From Corynebacterium kroppenstedtii (GTDB lineage: Bacteria > Actinomycetota > Actinomycetes > Mycobacteriales > Mycobacteriaceae), in contig NZ_QFRA01000008.1 in NCBI RefSeq assembly GCF_003243515.1, positions 1 through 64,000 on the forward strand: a stretch of 64,000 nucleotides of DNA, written 5' to 3'. This document shows positions 35,701 to 43,297 of the stretch, piece by piece. Position 1 is the first letter of the stretch. Each line of letters begins with the position of its first letter. The position numbers and the translations under genes were made by a program. The notes below the pieces were generated by a model, which was given only the letters and a program-made list of their open reading frames with translations, ran no database searches and was not told where the DNA came from.

Positions 35701-35867
35701 CGCGACCGCGCCTACTGCTCATGACTGGCGTGCTACTGACTATTTGCATGATCGTGACGACGGTTCGGCGATGGCCAATCCTGACCACGGCCTACACCGT
35801 CGTCATCGTCTGGGTCGGAGTGTGGCTGTCCGAATACATGCTGACTCAGTGGGCCTACGCCATTTAA
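32712..35867 (+). CDS. Fused GT87-type and PIG-V-like membrane glycosyltransferases
   Basis: A 1051-residue protein made of two polytopic GT-C units. Residues 1-95 are Ser/Glu/Asp-rich and disordered. Residues 95-560 carry about ten membrane segments and GT87 (DUF2029)-like motifs: QEYPVPVMWMV, TRWDIVPAVLVAA, MIKLWPAIIG and YQGDRGLQIESIPA. An acidic linker (about 575-675, Ala/Glu/Asp/Thr-rich) leads to a second unit (680-1051) with SWDAQWFTRIAEFGY, TVAFLPGTPWLLR, MAYSEALFALCTFLF and RMTGYDLAIA, resembling PIG-V-type mannosyltransferases. GTG start with AAGGG upstream. It lies between pknL and aroG among mannan genes, so outer-face mannosylation of lipoglycan or protein is likely but not shown. 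Confidence 0.8.
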   Translation: MSHHLDSASTSARSEFSASSEKDQPSQSTQTDPAEAAAPTSPLSEATLNDSTSDESHADDGASSDTVSETVAANGSVRVTAATEAGETSRRKWDRKALIIAGALTAAFVITRAVMWWLDHHIGDYWMIDTPVDYYFKGLDDPGSGAMQEYPVPVMWMVTVLKWLTMIFSSTDKITVSIWMLLVVDVGFFTWLTASRRWWGAGFWVLFGLFFGPLLWTRWDIVPAVLVAATLVTLVRHPKVSGILLGCATMIKLWPAIIGTALVGWRRSRQTWQRIASFAVTCVVIAALSVWGHGFHRITSVFNYQGDRGLQIESIPATGVMWAAHHGEDALSISYAASQSFEVFGPSVSRWETFSTILTVIMVLVCVYLCISALIGANGFRRMFPRAADSALTPPQQRMLVIEKTTDNGWSARRSAWLALIIIGAVLISNKVMSTQYVVWWAAPLAVCLDSVHGSPASASKQSAWSLRIAGGLMLVIGGLSQWIYPIAYNSIISNDDNPSVMILVVRNLLIIAVFLILVVGFAKEPSVRLVRLRDISDMVHRRYARGQWRNITIERTPMSRRYHGKHRLRRLVITSRKPNRVNSDDDEVARIESDDSAQTAHENVDKDTSTAVATEADIRADTATATETTQHVDEAEPDTPSVGDEAATDEGATDEEAAAEDEEESQKSSRPRAWQGVGQRILNSELTGVCLIAVGVYALVQTIVGIALAYNAKLFNSTFSDQIQSWDAQWFTRIAEFGYRGGEAIDGNPPEFRTVAFLPGTPWLLRATHAITGLDWAAASLLMNAIIGAIATCLLATIIRKFTSSLLAVVLAVAVFAGFPMSVTYMMAYSEALFALCTFLFILGYLNKDFPLAATEVFMACLVRMTGYDLAIAFAIGVLLHHRRNVRAWICVAIAPLGGAIYMLWADHLARDTGGYFAVQEDGWGTQFDIGKTTLHDLPRQIFALEGVVPLWGSLAILGTLTLTIVGIVRRFPFMMWLCGTGVGLNVILSSGYFHSRPRLLLMTGVLLTICMIVTTVRRWPILTTAYTVVIVWVGVWLSEYMLTQWAYAI

Positions 35868-35930
35868 TCGTAAGTACGTAGACCACAAAAGCGGTGGAGC
35901 GGTCGTATGCGCCACCCCACCGAATGAGCC

Positions 35931-37358
35931 TTAATTACGCAGCATCTCTGCAACCAGGAAGGCTAGCTCCAACGATTGCTGCGTGTTCAACCGTGGATCA
36001 CATGCCGAAGCATAGCGGCCAGGCAAGTCCACATCAGTGAGGTCTTGCGCACCACCCACACACTCGGTGACATCCTCACCAGTCAGCTCAATGTGGATAC
36101 CGCCGGGGTGCGACCCTATCGCCCGGTGGACCTCGAAGAACCCTTGGACTTCGTCGATAACACGGTCGAAGTCGCGCGTCTTGTACCCGTTTGAACTCGT
36201 GAATGTATTGCCGTGCATAGGGTCACACTGCCAAATCACTTTATGACCAGTGGCTTCCACGGCCTCGACGATCGGTGGCAGCACCGTCCGAATCTGGTCG
36301 TAACCCATCCGGGACACCAAAGTAAGACGCCCTGGACGTCCCTTGTATCCCTTCACGTGACCCGGCGCGTCGTCCGCCACATCAGGGTCGAGCTTCTCCA
36401 CATAAGCGACCGCCTCTTCAGGCGTCGTCGAGGGTCCAATCTTGAGTCCCACTGGATTGGAGATCAAGGCAGCGAGGTTGACGTGGAAATCGTCGATACC
36501 CCGTGTGCGTTCACCAATCCATACTTCATGTGCTGAGAGGTCGTAAAGGGCTGTTTCTCCAGCTGGATCCTGGCCCAGTCGCAGCATGGCACGCTCGTAA
36601 TCCACGACGAGGGCTTCGTGGGAGCAGTAGATATCGGCCGTGTGCAAGTTTGAGTCTAAGACCTTACATGCCTCCATGAAGCGCAGGCCGTGATCAATTT
36701 CTGATGCCAGGGCTTCATAGCGCGCGCCCGCCGGGGAGGTCTGCACGAATTCGCGGTTCCATTCGTGGAGTTTGTGCAAATCCGCCGTCCCGGATGCCGT
36801 CAAGGACCGCACGAGGTTCATTGCGGCGGCGGCGTTCGCGTAGGCGCGAACCATCCGAGCGGGGTCATGACGACGAGCTTCTTCGGTGGCTTCGACGCCG
36901 TTGACTAAGTCGCCTCGGTAATTCAGTAGACCTTGGCTGTCGTAATCAGAGCTGCGGGGTTTGGCGTATTGTCCCGCGATTCTCGCCATTTTGACGACTG
37001 GCATTGACGCACCGTAGGTCAACACAACAGCCATTTGGAGCAGGGTTTTTATGTTTGCGCGAATGTGTGGTTCGGTGTTGGATTCGAATGTCTCCGCGCA
37101 GTCCCCGCCTTGTAATAAGAAGGCTTCGCCGAGCGCGACATGTTGCATCTGCTCTTGAAGTTTGCGGATTTCCGCAACCACGACAATCGGGGGTACAGAC
37201 TCCAGGATCTTCCGCACGTTGGAGGCGTCCCGCTCATTCCAGGTAGGTTGTTGGTAGGCGGGGCGGGAGATCACATCTTGCCATTGTTCTTCTAAACCGC
37301 CAGGTAGAGGCGGTAAATCAGGGAGGTCATTAACCGGTAAATCTATTGTCCAGCTCAC
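35931..37358 (-). CDS. aroG: Class II (plant-type) DAHP synthase
   Basis: 3-deoxy-D-arabino-heptulosonate-7-phosphate synthase joins PEP and erythrose 4-phosphate, the first step of the shikimate pathway. The class II type is clear from LLQGGDCAETFESN (metal-ligand Cys), KMARIAGQYAKPRSS, NYRGDLVNG, IWIGERTR-like HEVWIGERTRGIDDFH, GLKIGPSTTPEE, WQCDPMHGNTFTS and GIHIELTGEDVTEC. Length 475 aa, like the Rv2178c enzyme, whose activity depends on chorismate mutase as partner. GTG start. It stands convergent to the glycosyltransferase fusion and downstream of the exoribonuclease gene on the same strand. Confidence 0.95.
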   Translation of the reverse strand: MSWTIDLPVNDLPDLPPLPGGLEEQWQDVISRPAYQQPTWNERDASNVRKILESVPPIVVVAEIRKLQEQMQHVALGEAFLLQGGDCAETFESNTEPHIRANIKTLLQMAVVLTYGASMPVVKMARIAGQYAKPRSSDYDSQGLLNYRGDLVNGVEATEEARRHDPARMVRAYANAAAAMNLVRSLTASGTADLHKLHEWNREFVQTSPAGARYEALASEIDHGLRFMEACKVLDSNLHTADIYCSHEALVVDYERAMLRLGQDPAGETALYDLSAHEVWIGERTRGIDDFHVNLAALISNPVGLKIGPSTTPEEAVAYVEKLDPDVADDAPGHVKGYKGRPGRLTLVSRMGYDQIRTVLPPIVEAVEATGHKVIWQCDPMHGNTFTSSNGYKTRDFDRVIDEVQGFFEVHRAIGSHPGGIHIELTGEDVTECVGGAQDLTDVDLPGRYASACDPRLNTQQSLELAFLVAEMLRN

Positions 37359-37421
37359 AGGGGCAAAGTCTAGCGTAGCTTTGCGTTATGTACTGAAAAG
37401 CCAGTGAGTTACCCCAGAATG

Positions 37422-37451
37422 GTGACGGCTGGCCCTCGTGACGGCTGGCCC
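37422..37451. repeat. 14-bp tandem direct repeat upstream of aroG
   Basis: GTGACGGCTGGCCC occurs at 37422-37435 and again at 37438-37451, separated by two bases (16-bp period). It lies in the 107-bp gap between the exoribonuclease stop and the aroG start, about 65-93 bp before the aroG start codon. It may be a small duplication or a regulator site. Confidence 0.7.
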
Positions 37452-37465
37452 GCTAATGTCGGCCT

Positions 37466-37969
37466 CTACTTCAATTCCATTCCTGTTTTTTCTTTAAAGA
37501 CCCGCGCACACACTTTGAACTTGGCGACGTTGTGCCGCGCATCGGCTAAGGCGTCATGCGCGTTTTCCGGGACAGGAGGCAGAGCCGGCCGGCCGACGAA
37601 GACCCACGCGTGCTTCATCTCTCGCGTGAACCTGGGGATATTCCTCGGCAGATCCTGCATAATGCCCCACAGCTGAACCAAACAGATGTGGTCATACGCC
37701 CCCACCCACGCCCACAAGCGAACGTGGTCGTCGTCGCCAAAGAACTCTTCTAAATCGTGCCGGATGGTCGATCTGTTTTTCCATAGTGGCGACGACGGGT
37801 TCGGGAGATGAGGTAACACGTGCTTCTTCACCCACGGATTGGCGCGGGAGAGATCGGCGTCGGTAGATACTGCGTAATATTCGCGGCCGTCGCTGGCAAC
37901 AATGCCAATAGAGACGAGATCTATGGTCTGACCATCTTCAATAAATTCGGTGTCATAAAAATAATCCAT
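37466..37969 (-). CDS. DEDDh-type 3'-5' exoribonuclease (Rv2179c/AS family)
   Basis: A homolog of Rv2179c, the founding member of the RNase AS family, which trims adenylated RNA 3' ends. The catalytic acids are visible: Asp6 and Glu8 in FYDTEFIEDG, Asp93 in WVGAYDHICL, and His138/Asp143 in ENAHDALADARHN (DEDDh class). Length 167 aa, the family size. No Shine-Dalgarno precedes the ATG; TAACCT lies 6 nt upstream, compatible with a leaderless transcript. It is divergent from the first GT87 gene and upstream of aroG, as in M. tuberculosis. Confidence 0.88.
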   Translation of the reverse strand: MDYFYDTEFIEDGQTIDLVSIGIVASDGREYYAVSTDADLSRANPWVKKHVLPHLPNPSSPLWKNRSTIRHDLEEFFGDDDHVRLWAWVGAYDHICLVQLWGIMQDLPRNIPRFTREMKHAWVFVGRPALPPVPENAHDALADARHNVAKFKVCARVFKEKTGMELK

Positions 37970-38130
37970 ATGACAAGGTTAGTACGTCATGGATAACGTG
38001 TTCAGGTTGTTCTTTGTCTAAACGACGGTGGCCATCGTCGGCAAGAACCATCAATATTGACAAAAACCAACCGGGGGTGCCGATCAGTAAGGTTCTGCGA
38101 CGATAGGGATGCCAGGTAGACTGTGAGGCC

Positions 38131-39510
38131 ATGCGTGTCCGCAGTAGTTGTGAACGAGTTGTACATTTTTTATCTGAGACATGGGTGGGCCGGCTCGTGG
38201 TCACCGCCGTTCTCGGTGTCGTTCTGTACTACCACCTCTTCGACATGTTTGATACCGGGGAATTCCGTTATCACATCGACCTCGATGTATATCGTTCAGG
38301 CGGGCAGGCTTTTGTCCGCGGTTTTGGTCTCTACGACCGCGATTACCCTGTACAAGGCATTAATCTTCCGTTCACCTATCCTCCCCTGGCGGCCATCCTC
38401 TTCAGCACGCTGACATGGTTTTCGCTCACAACCGACACCCTGTTAATGGTTTTCGCGACGGCAGCGATGACCTGGTGGTGCGGTGCGGTTCTGATTAACC
38501 ACTTCACGCAACCTGCGGGCACATCCGGTGCCGACGGTAAATCGGTTCAACCGGCCACGAGCAGCTCTTTTAGACGGGCGGGGTGGCTGTCCTACATGAT
38601 CCTTCCGTTGGTTCTCCTAGGTGAACCATTTACGCACACATTAAGTTTCGGGCAGATCAATGTTTTCCTTATGGCCCTCGTGCTGCTGGATACCGCGGTG
38701 AAACGTACCCGCTGGCCTCGCGGAATCTTTATCGGATTAACAGCTGCCATCAAGTTAACGCCCGCCGTGTTTGGCCTCTTCTTCCTCGTCAAAAGAGATT
38801 GGAAATCAGCCATCACCTGCGCCGTCTCTGGGGTGTCGTGGACCGCGATAGGCTGGGCAATTCTCCCCCACGATTCCAAAGATTATTGGACCGTCGAAAT
38901 ACACAATCCTGATCGGATCGGGGGGTTAGCCTATGCCGGCAACCAGTCTCTACGAGGAATGATCGTCCGCTTTACCAATGACAACACTCTCCAGTCTCGG
39001 TGGTGGGTTGTCCTCAGTGTGCTGACATTTGGACTCATTGTCACTGCCATGCTGCGGCTGATAAACACGGCATCGAAGCTTCGATCCGATCTCGCTGATC
39101 CCGGCGCGGTCAATCGGCTTTCCGCCACCGGCCCCCGCTATGAAGGTCAAAGTTTCACCATCGCATTAGTGGCTGCCACCAGCCTTGTTGCTCTCCTGCT
39201 CTCCCCTGTCTCGTGGTCTCACCACTGGGTCTGGTTCTTGCCATTCGTCATTGTGACTATGAATGCGGCCTGGAATTCCCGGCACATTATTCCTCGCTGG
39301 CAAAACAATGTGCTGTGGGTTGTTGCGGTAGTGGGTTTAATGATCTCCACGGTCACGCCATTCCATTGGTTCTTCCCCAACTCGGATAACCAGGAGCTTC
39401 AGTGGTCTTGGATTCAAAAGATTGCGGGAAGCGACTATGTTCTGTGGGGTTTCCTCTTCCTGATTGCGATGGCATTATTCCCACGAGCTTTCACCACTGA
39501 GAAAAGCTAG
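38131..39510 (+). CDS. GT87 alpha-mannosyltransferase (MptC/Rv2181-like)
   Basis: A polytopic GT-C enzyme of the GT87 (DUF2029) family, homologous to Rv2181/MptC, which adds alpha-1,2-mannose branches to the lipomannan core from polyprenyl-phosphate mannose. Motifs in order: LDVYRSGGQAFVRG (acidic pair in the first loop), LPFTYPPLAAILFS, HTLSFGQINVFLMALV, AAIKLTPAVFGLFF, AGNQSLRGMIVR and LSPVSWSHHWVW. About ten membrane segments; 459 aa. It is followed after 6 bp by a paralog with the same motif set. Which of the two is MptC and which is a second branching enzyme (MptD-like) cannot be decided here. Confidence 0.82.
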   Translation: MRVRSSCERVVHFLSETWVGRLVVTAVLGVVLYYHLFDMFDTGEFRYHIDLDVYRSGGQAFVRGFGLYDRDYPVQGINLPFTYPPLAAILFSTLTWFSLTTDTLLMVFATAAMTWWCGAVLINHFTQPAGTSGADGKSVQPATSSSFRRAGWLSYMILPLVLLGEPFTHTLSFGQINVFLMALVLLDTAVKRTRWPRGIFIGLTAAIKLTPAVFGLFFLVKRDWKSAITCAVSGVSWTAIGWAILPHDSKDYWTVEIHNPDRIGGLAYAGNQSLRGMIVRFTNDNTLQSRWWVVLSVLTFGLIVTAMLRLINTASKLRSDLADPGAVNRLSATGPRYEGQSFTIALVAATSLVALLLSPVSWSHHWVWFLPFVIVTMNAAWNSRHIIPRWQNNVLWVVAVVGLMISTVTPFHWFFPNSDNQELQWSWIQKIAGSDYVLWGFLFLIAMALFPRAFTTEKS

Positions 39511-39516
39511 TAGCCT

Positions 39517-41124
39517 GTGGCTTTCTCATTCACAGGGTTCCGACGTCCACCACGCCCGGCCGACACAGCCAACTGCGACAGGGAAAAGTCCACACACACC
39601 ATCGATGGCCGACGAGTGACGCAGGGTTCGGGCCAAAAGCCTGGCTCAACTGTATGGGGTTGGGTCCTCGTAGGCGGATTGTCATGTGTATCGCTGTTCT
39701 TCACGTTGTGGAAGCTACGTTTCACACGTGATCTAGACTGCGCCACCTATTCCGATGATGGCGGTCGATACAGTTTCCACCTAGGCGGCTCATCAGGGTT
39801 AGCGCTCACTCCCCGGAACCTGGTTGACCTCGAGGTTTACCGAGCCGGTGCCCGTGCGATTGTTCATCATCACGCGCTGTATGACGGCACTTTCCCAACT
39901 AGCGAGCGTTCTCTCCCCTTCACTTATCCCCCTTTTGCCGCATGCGTGATGGTGGGGCTACTTGTTCTACCCACCGTCGTCGGGATGGTGTGTCATTCTG
40001 TGCTGTCCCTTGACACACTTCTTCTCACAACCGCAATTCTCACACGAGGATGGAAAAGCCAGTGGCGGTATCTCGCGGCCGCCGCGGTCGTCGTATCGGA
40101 ACCGGCCCGTGCGACGCTGTCTTTCGGGCAGATCAATTCAGTGTTGCTACTCATGGTTGTGGTTGATTGGTGGATTCTTTCCGAAGCTCCACCAGGGTCC
40201 CGACGTCGCGCAGTGGCAGGTGCGCTGACCGGATGTGCCGCTGCCATCAAGCTAACTCCTGCCGTTTTCATTCTAGTTCCGCTTCTTCGCCGGGATGCCT
40301 GGTCAACAGCGCGGTGTGCGGTCGCCGCGATGGTGGCAACTGGCGTAGGTGCGTTAGTCGTCCCCCATGACACCTGGGTTTACTTCCGTCATGTGTTGTG
40401 GTCGACGGATCGGATCGGCGACCCGACGATTATTTCCAATCAATCGGCTAAAGGGACGTTGGGACGACTCGCTACGTCACTGGCTGACTCTCATGCGGCT
40501 GCTGGTGCGTCGCGGCCAATGGCCCTCGTCTGGGCGCTAATTGTGCTTGCCCTGGCGGCTCTCCTCATCGCAACGAACCGTTGTCACCAATATGACGTCC
40601 AAAGTTCAGGCCAGATCAAAACTGGTCGAGCTATTCTTCCCTCGGCAGTGGGGCTTTTCGGCCTCCTCGCCTCACCGGTCAGTTGGACACATCACTGGGT
40701 GTGGGTCTTACCGGCCATAGTCGCCCTGTTCACCATCACTGGGGGCAGTAATCTTCCCGCCACGACGCGTTCTGATGCGGTGAATTCTCCTCACAGCAGT
40801 CAGCGTTTCAGGTCTCGTCGAGCCAAACGGTATGCAATACTAACTGGGACCGGTTCAGGAATTTTCCTCATGGGAACTGTATGGTGGGCGCCTCTGATCT
40901 CACGGTGGGTGGATGCCCCCAGATCAGAGGTTTTCGCCCAGACGCTCTCCCATGGTGGGTTCACCGATAACGTCATGGGCACGATCTTTTCGGTGTTCAT
41001 CGGGTGTCTAGAAAATAGCTATGTGGTGTGGGCTGGATTCGCATTTGTCGCCTTGGCTTCTGTAGCCTGGTCACCGGCCCAACGACGGAGGAGAAACACA
41101 CGTACATGTCAGCTTCATCGGTGA
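39517..41124 (+). CDS. Second GT87 mannosyltransferase paralog
   Basis: A paralog of the preceding gene with the same ordered motifs: LEVYRAGARAIVHHHALYDG, LPFTYPPFAACVMV, ATLSFGQINSVLLLMV, AAAIKLTPAVFILVP, SNQSAKGTLGRLA and ASPVSWTHHWVWVLP. It has a longer N-terminal polar tail (about 45 residues) and an extra Ser/Arg-rich loop near residue 415. The assigned start, a GTG at 39517, lacks a clear ribosome-binding site, and translation may be coupled to the gene 6 bp upstream. Its 3' end overlaps the acyltransferase start by 19 bp. Probably transfers mannose to lipoglycan from the lipid-linked donor; the linkage made is unknown. Confidence 0.78.
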   Translation: MAFSFTGFRRPPRPADTANCDREKSTHTIDGRRVTQGSGQKPGSTVWGWVLVGGLSCVSLFFTLWKLRFTRDLDCATYSDDGGRYSFHLGGSSGLALTPRNLVDLEVYRAGARAIVHHHALYDGTFPTSERSLPFTYPPFAACVMVGLLVLPTVVGMVCHSVLSLDTLLLTTAILTRGWKSQWRYLAAAAVVVSEPARATLSFGQINSVLLLMVVVDWWILSEAPPGSRRRAVAGALTGCAAAIKLTPAVFILVPLLRRDAWSTARCAVAAMVATGVGALVVPHDTWVYFRHVLWSTDRIGDPTIISNQSAKGTLGRLATSLADSHAAAGASRPMALVWALIVLALAALLIATNRCHQYDVQSSGQIKTGRAILPSAVGLFGLLASPVSWTHHWVWVLPAIVALFTITGGSNLPATTRSDAVNSPHSSQRFRSRRAKRYAILTGTGSGIFLMGTVWWAPLISRWVDAPRSEVFAQTLSHGGFTDNVMGTIFSVFIGCLENSYVVWAGFAFVALASVAWSPAQRRRRNTRTCQLHR

Positions 41125-42407
41125 CACGTCTGTCTCATTCACGTCGTAGCACACCCGCTACCCGTAGTGTGGCAAGCAACACGGCAGACTCGACGTCAGC
41201 ACCTCACGACAGTACAGAATCTCCCTCTGCTGGTGCGTCGTCACGACCTGAGTCCGAGGTTGCACCACGAAGTTCGGATAGCGCAGTGACCGTGTCGAGA
41301 ACTGACACGGCAGAAACACCCGCACCGCGCAAGAAACAAAGACTCCTCTGGCCGGACATCGGCAAAGGCATCTCCATCTTGGGTGTGTGTTTCCTCCATG
41401 CCACGATTTACACCCCCGACGGCGTGTACACCGCCGCGAACGCGGTCAATGACTGGTTGGGCCCGGTACGCCTGCCAATGTTCTTCATGGTGTCAGGGTT
41501 GTTTTCGTATAAGGTCCGACGCCAGACGCTCGGAGAACTCTGGCATTCGCGTCTCCGATTTTTGCTGATCCCTTACATCGTGTGGGCACCCCTGGAGCTC
41601 TGGTCCAAAATGTGGGCCAACAATTTTGGGATAGATACTCACGAAATTGTCACGTCAGTTATCCACGGTGAATGCGGGCTCTGGTTCCTCCACTGCTTGG
41701 TTCTTTTCACCTTGGCCGTCTGGGTGACAAAATGGTTGCCTGATCATTGGGCGCTGGTAGTCAGTGTTCTTCCCTGGTTGTGGCAGATGTCAAACCCTGT
41801 CACGCCGACGCAGTCGCACATTTTCAACTATATGCCGGTCTATTTCGTCGGTGTCTTTATGCGGCCGGCATTACTGGCGCTCGCGCGGAAATGGCGGTCA
41901 CCCTGGTGGTGGGGAGGAAGCTTCGCTCTCTTTTGGTGCACCAAGGTGGCTTATTCGCATTTCGGTGAAAGCTACGATCACCTCGTCAAGATCGGAATTG
42001 CTCACAACGACGCTGGCCAGCTCGATGTCCTGTTTTCGTCCATCCGAGCACTGGGAGCACTTCCGTTATCAATCTTGGTTTGTGCGCTCGTGGCACAGAT
42101 CCCCCTCCTAGCGCGCCCCTTGCAATATATCGGACAGCGGACTTTGGTCATCTACCTCTTCCACATGACCGCGATGAACCTGACGTGGGATCGTGCTCTC
42201 TATGTCTACGGCATCCGTGAGGACGTGACCAACTCCAGTGACACCGTCAGAATGGCGTGCATTCTCGGGCTCTTCATCCTGTGCCTGGCGTCGGGTTGGG
42301 TCGTCGAGCAGTGTAAGCGCTTGCCCGTCGTCGGCTGGACGATTCGTCCGTCAATCCCCTTTTTCCAGTTCCGCCTCCGGGAGCGCAAAGCAGCATCGGC
42401 ATCGTGA
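41106..42407 (+). CDS. Acyltransferase 3 family membrane protein
   Basis: An integral membrane O-acyltransferase of the acyltransferase 3 (OafA/NodX-like) family with about ten membrane segments. LLWPDIGKGISILGVCFLHATIY contains the conserved early helix with its His, followed by RLPMFFMVSGLFSYK with the downstream Ser, GECGLWFLHCLVLF, and the Arg-rich segment RRQTLGELWHSRLRFLLIPY. A Ser/Thr-rich polar N terminus of about 75 residues precedes the domain. The start is the ATG at 41106, after GGAGGAG, overlapping the GT87 gene by 19 bp. Family members acylate sugars at the cell surface; given its neighbours, a mannan or lipoglycan acceptor is a reasonable but unproven guess. Length 433 aa. Confidence 0.8.
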   Translation: MSASSVTRLSHSRRSTPATRSVASNTADSTSAPHDSTESPSAGASSRPESEVAPRSSDSAVTVSRTDTAETPAPRKKQRLLWPDIGKGISILGVCFLHATIYTPDGVYTAANAVNDWLGPVRLPMFFMVSGLFSYKVRRQTLGELWHSRLRFLLIPYIVWAPLELWSKMWANNFGIDTHEIVTSVIHGECGLWFLHCLVLFTLAVWVTKWLPDHWALVVSVLPWLWQMSNPVTPTQSHIFNYMPVYFVGVFMRPALLALARKWRSPWWWGGSFALFWCTKVAYSHFGESYDHLVKIGIAHNDAGQLDVLFSSIRALGALPLSILVCALVAQIPLLARPLQYIGQRTLVIYLFHMTAMNLTWDRALYVYGIREDVTNSSDTVRMACILGLFILCLASGWVVEQCKRLPVVGWTIRPSIPFFQFRLRERKAASAS

Positions 42408-42571
42408 TAAGCCACCATCGACGATGACGTGATGGCTAGGGGATTCCGTTGAGGTAGCCGCCGTTGACACGGCCCACTATCGGCCTGCCCCCGTTGGACG
42501 AGACCAGCAAGCCAACGGCATCGCGGCACAAAAACCGTCGTCAAACTGGTTACCCCGCGAGGAACGGGGTC

Positions 42572-43297
42572 TTACTTAGGCTCGCTCCCTCGCAAGTAGC
42601 CTTTCCCCTCATTCAAGGCAGCTTTCACATCCGCTGCATAAAAGTCATGGACATACTCCTGGCCACCGAGGTGATGGAGAGACTCCATAATGTCGTCGGT
42701 AAATGTCCTGAGGCGCTCGTATTCGTCCTTAATATGCATGTAGTCCAGAGGATCAAGCGGCTCCCCCACAGAGACTCCGACGCGAACCGGCCGCGGGAAT
42801 AGGGAGCCAATCGGGTTAGCTTTCCGCGTGTTGATCATTGCCACGGGATAAACCTTCTGCCCCGACTCGAATGCCAACCGAGCGATCCCTGTCTTTCCGC
42901 GGTATAGCCGGCCATCAGGCGACCGGGTTCCTTCCGGGTACATGCCCATCAAGTCACCACGGCCAACCACCTTCAGCCCCGCATTCAACGCGTCCTGAGC
43001 TGCCTGACCGGATGAGCGGTCGATGGGGTACTGCCCCACCGACGAGAAAAACCAGGCCTGGATCCGGCCAACGAGCCCCGGCGTCGTGAAATACTCGCTC
43101 TTAGCAAGAAAAGTGATCTGGCGTGGGCATAGCAGCGGAAGATAAAACGAATCCATCACCGAGAGGTGATTGCTAGCCAAGATCGCTGGACCCTCCGAGG
43201 GGATCCGGTCGATGTTCTTCGTAAACGGCCTGTTCCATACCCGAAGAAAAGGACCGAAGAGAATGTATTTAAATGTCCAATACCAGCGATTATGCAT
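42572..43297 (-). CDS. 1-acyl-sn-glycerol-3-phosphate acyltransferase family protein (PlsC-like)
   Basis: A lysophosphatidate-type acyltransferase, homolog of Rv2182c. The catalytic motif is NHLSVMD (His44, Asp49), with LAKSEYFTTPGLV, the acceptor-binding MYPEGTRSPDG and VYPVAMINT after it. The start is the ATG at 43297 after AAGGA; the longer reading to 43339 would run deeper into glk. It overlaps the glk stop by 8 bp. It makes or remodels phosphatidic acid or another acylated phospholipid; a link to PIM synthesis is suggested by its neighbours glk and pimB'. Length 241 aa. Confidence 0.87.
   Translation of the reverse strand: MHNRWYWTFKYILFGPFLRVWNRPFTKNIDRIPSEGPAILASNHLSVMDSFYLPLLCPRQITFLAKSEYFTTPGLVGRIQAWFFSSVGQYPIDRSSGQAAQDALNAGLKVVGRGDLMGMYPEGTRSPDGRLYRGKTGIARLAFESGQKVYPVAMINTRKANPIGSLFPRPVRVGVSVGEPLDPLDYMHIKDEYERLRTFTDDIMESLHHLGGQEYVHDFYAADVKAALNEGKGYLRGSEPK

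Noticed and set aside
42552..42570. Small ACCCCG/CGGGGT hairpin between the acyltransferase and plsC genes
   Set aside because: Only 6 bp of stem and no T-run; not enough to call a terminator.
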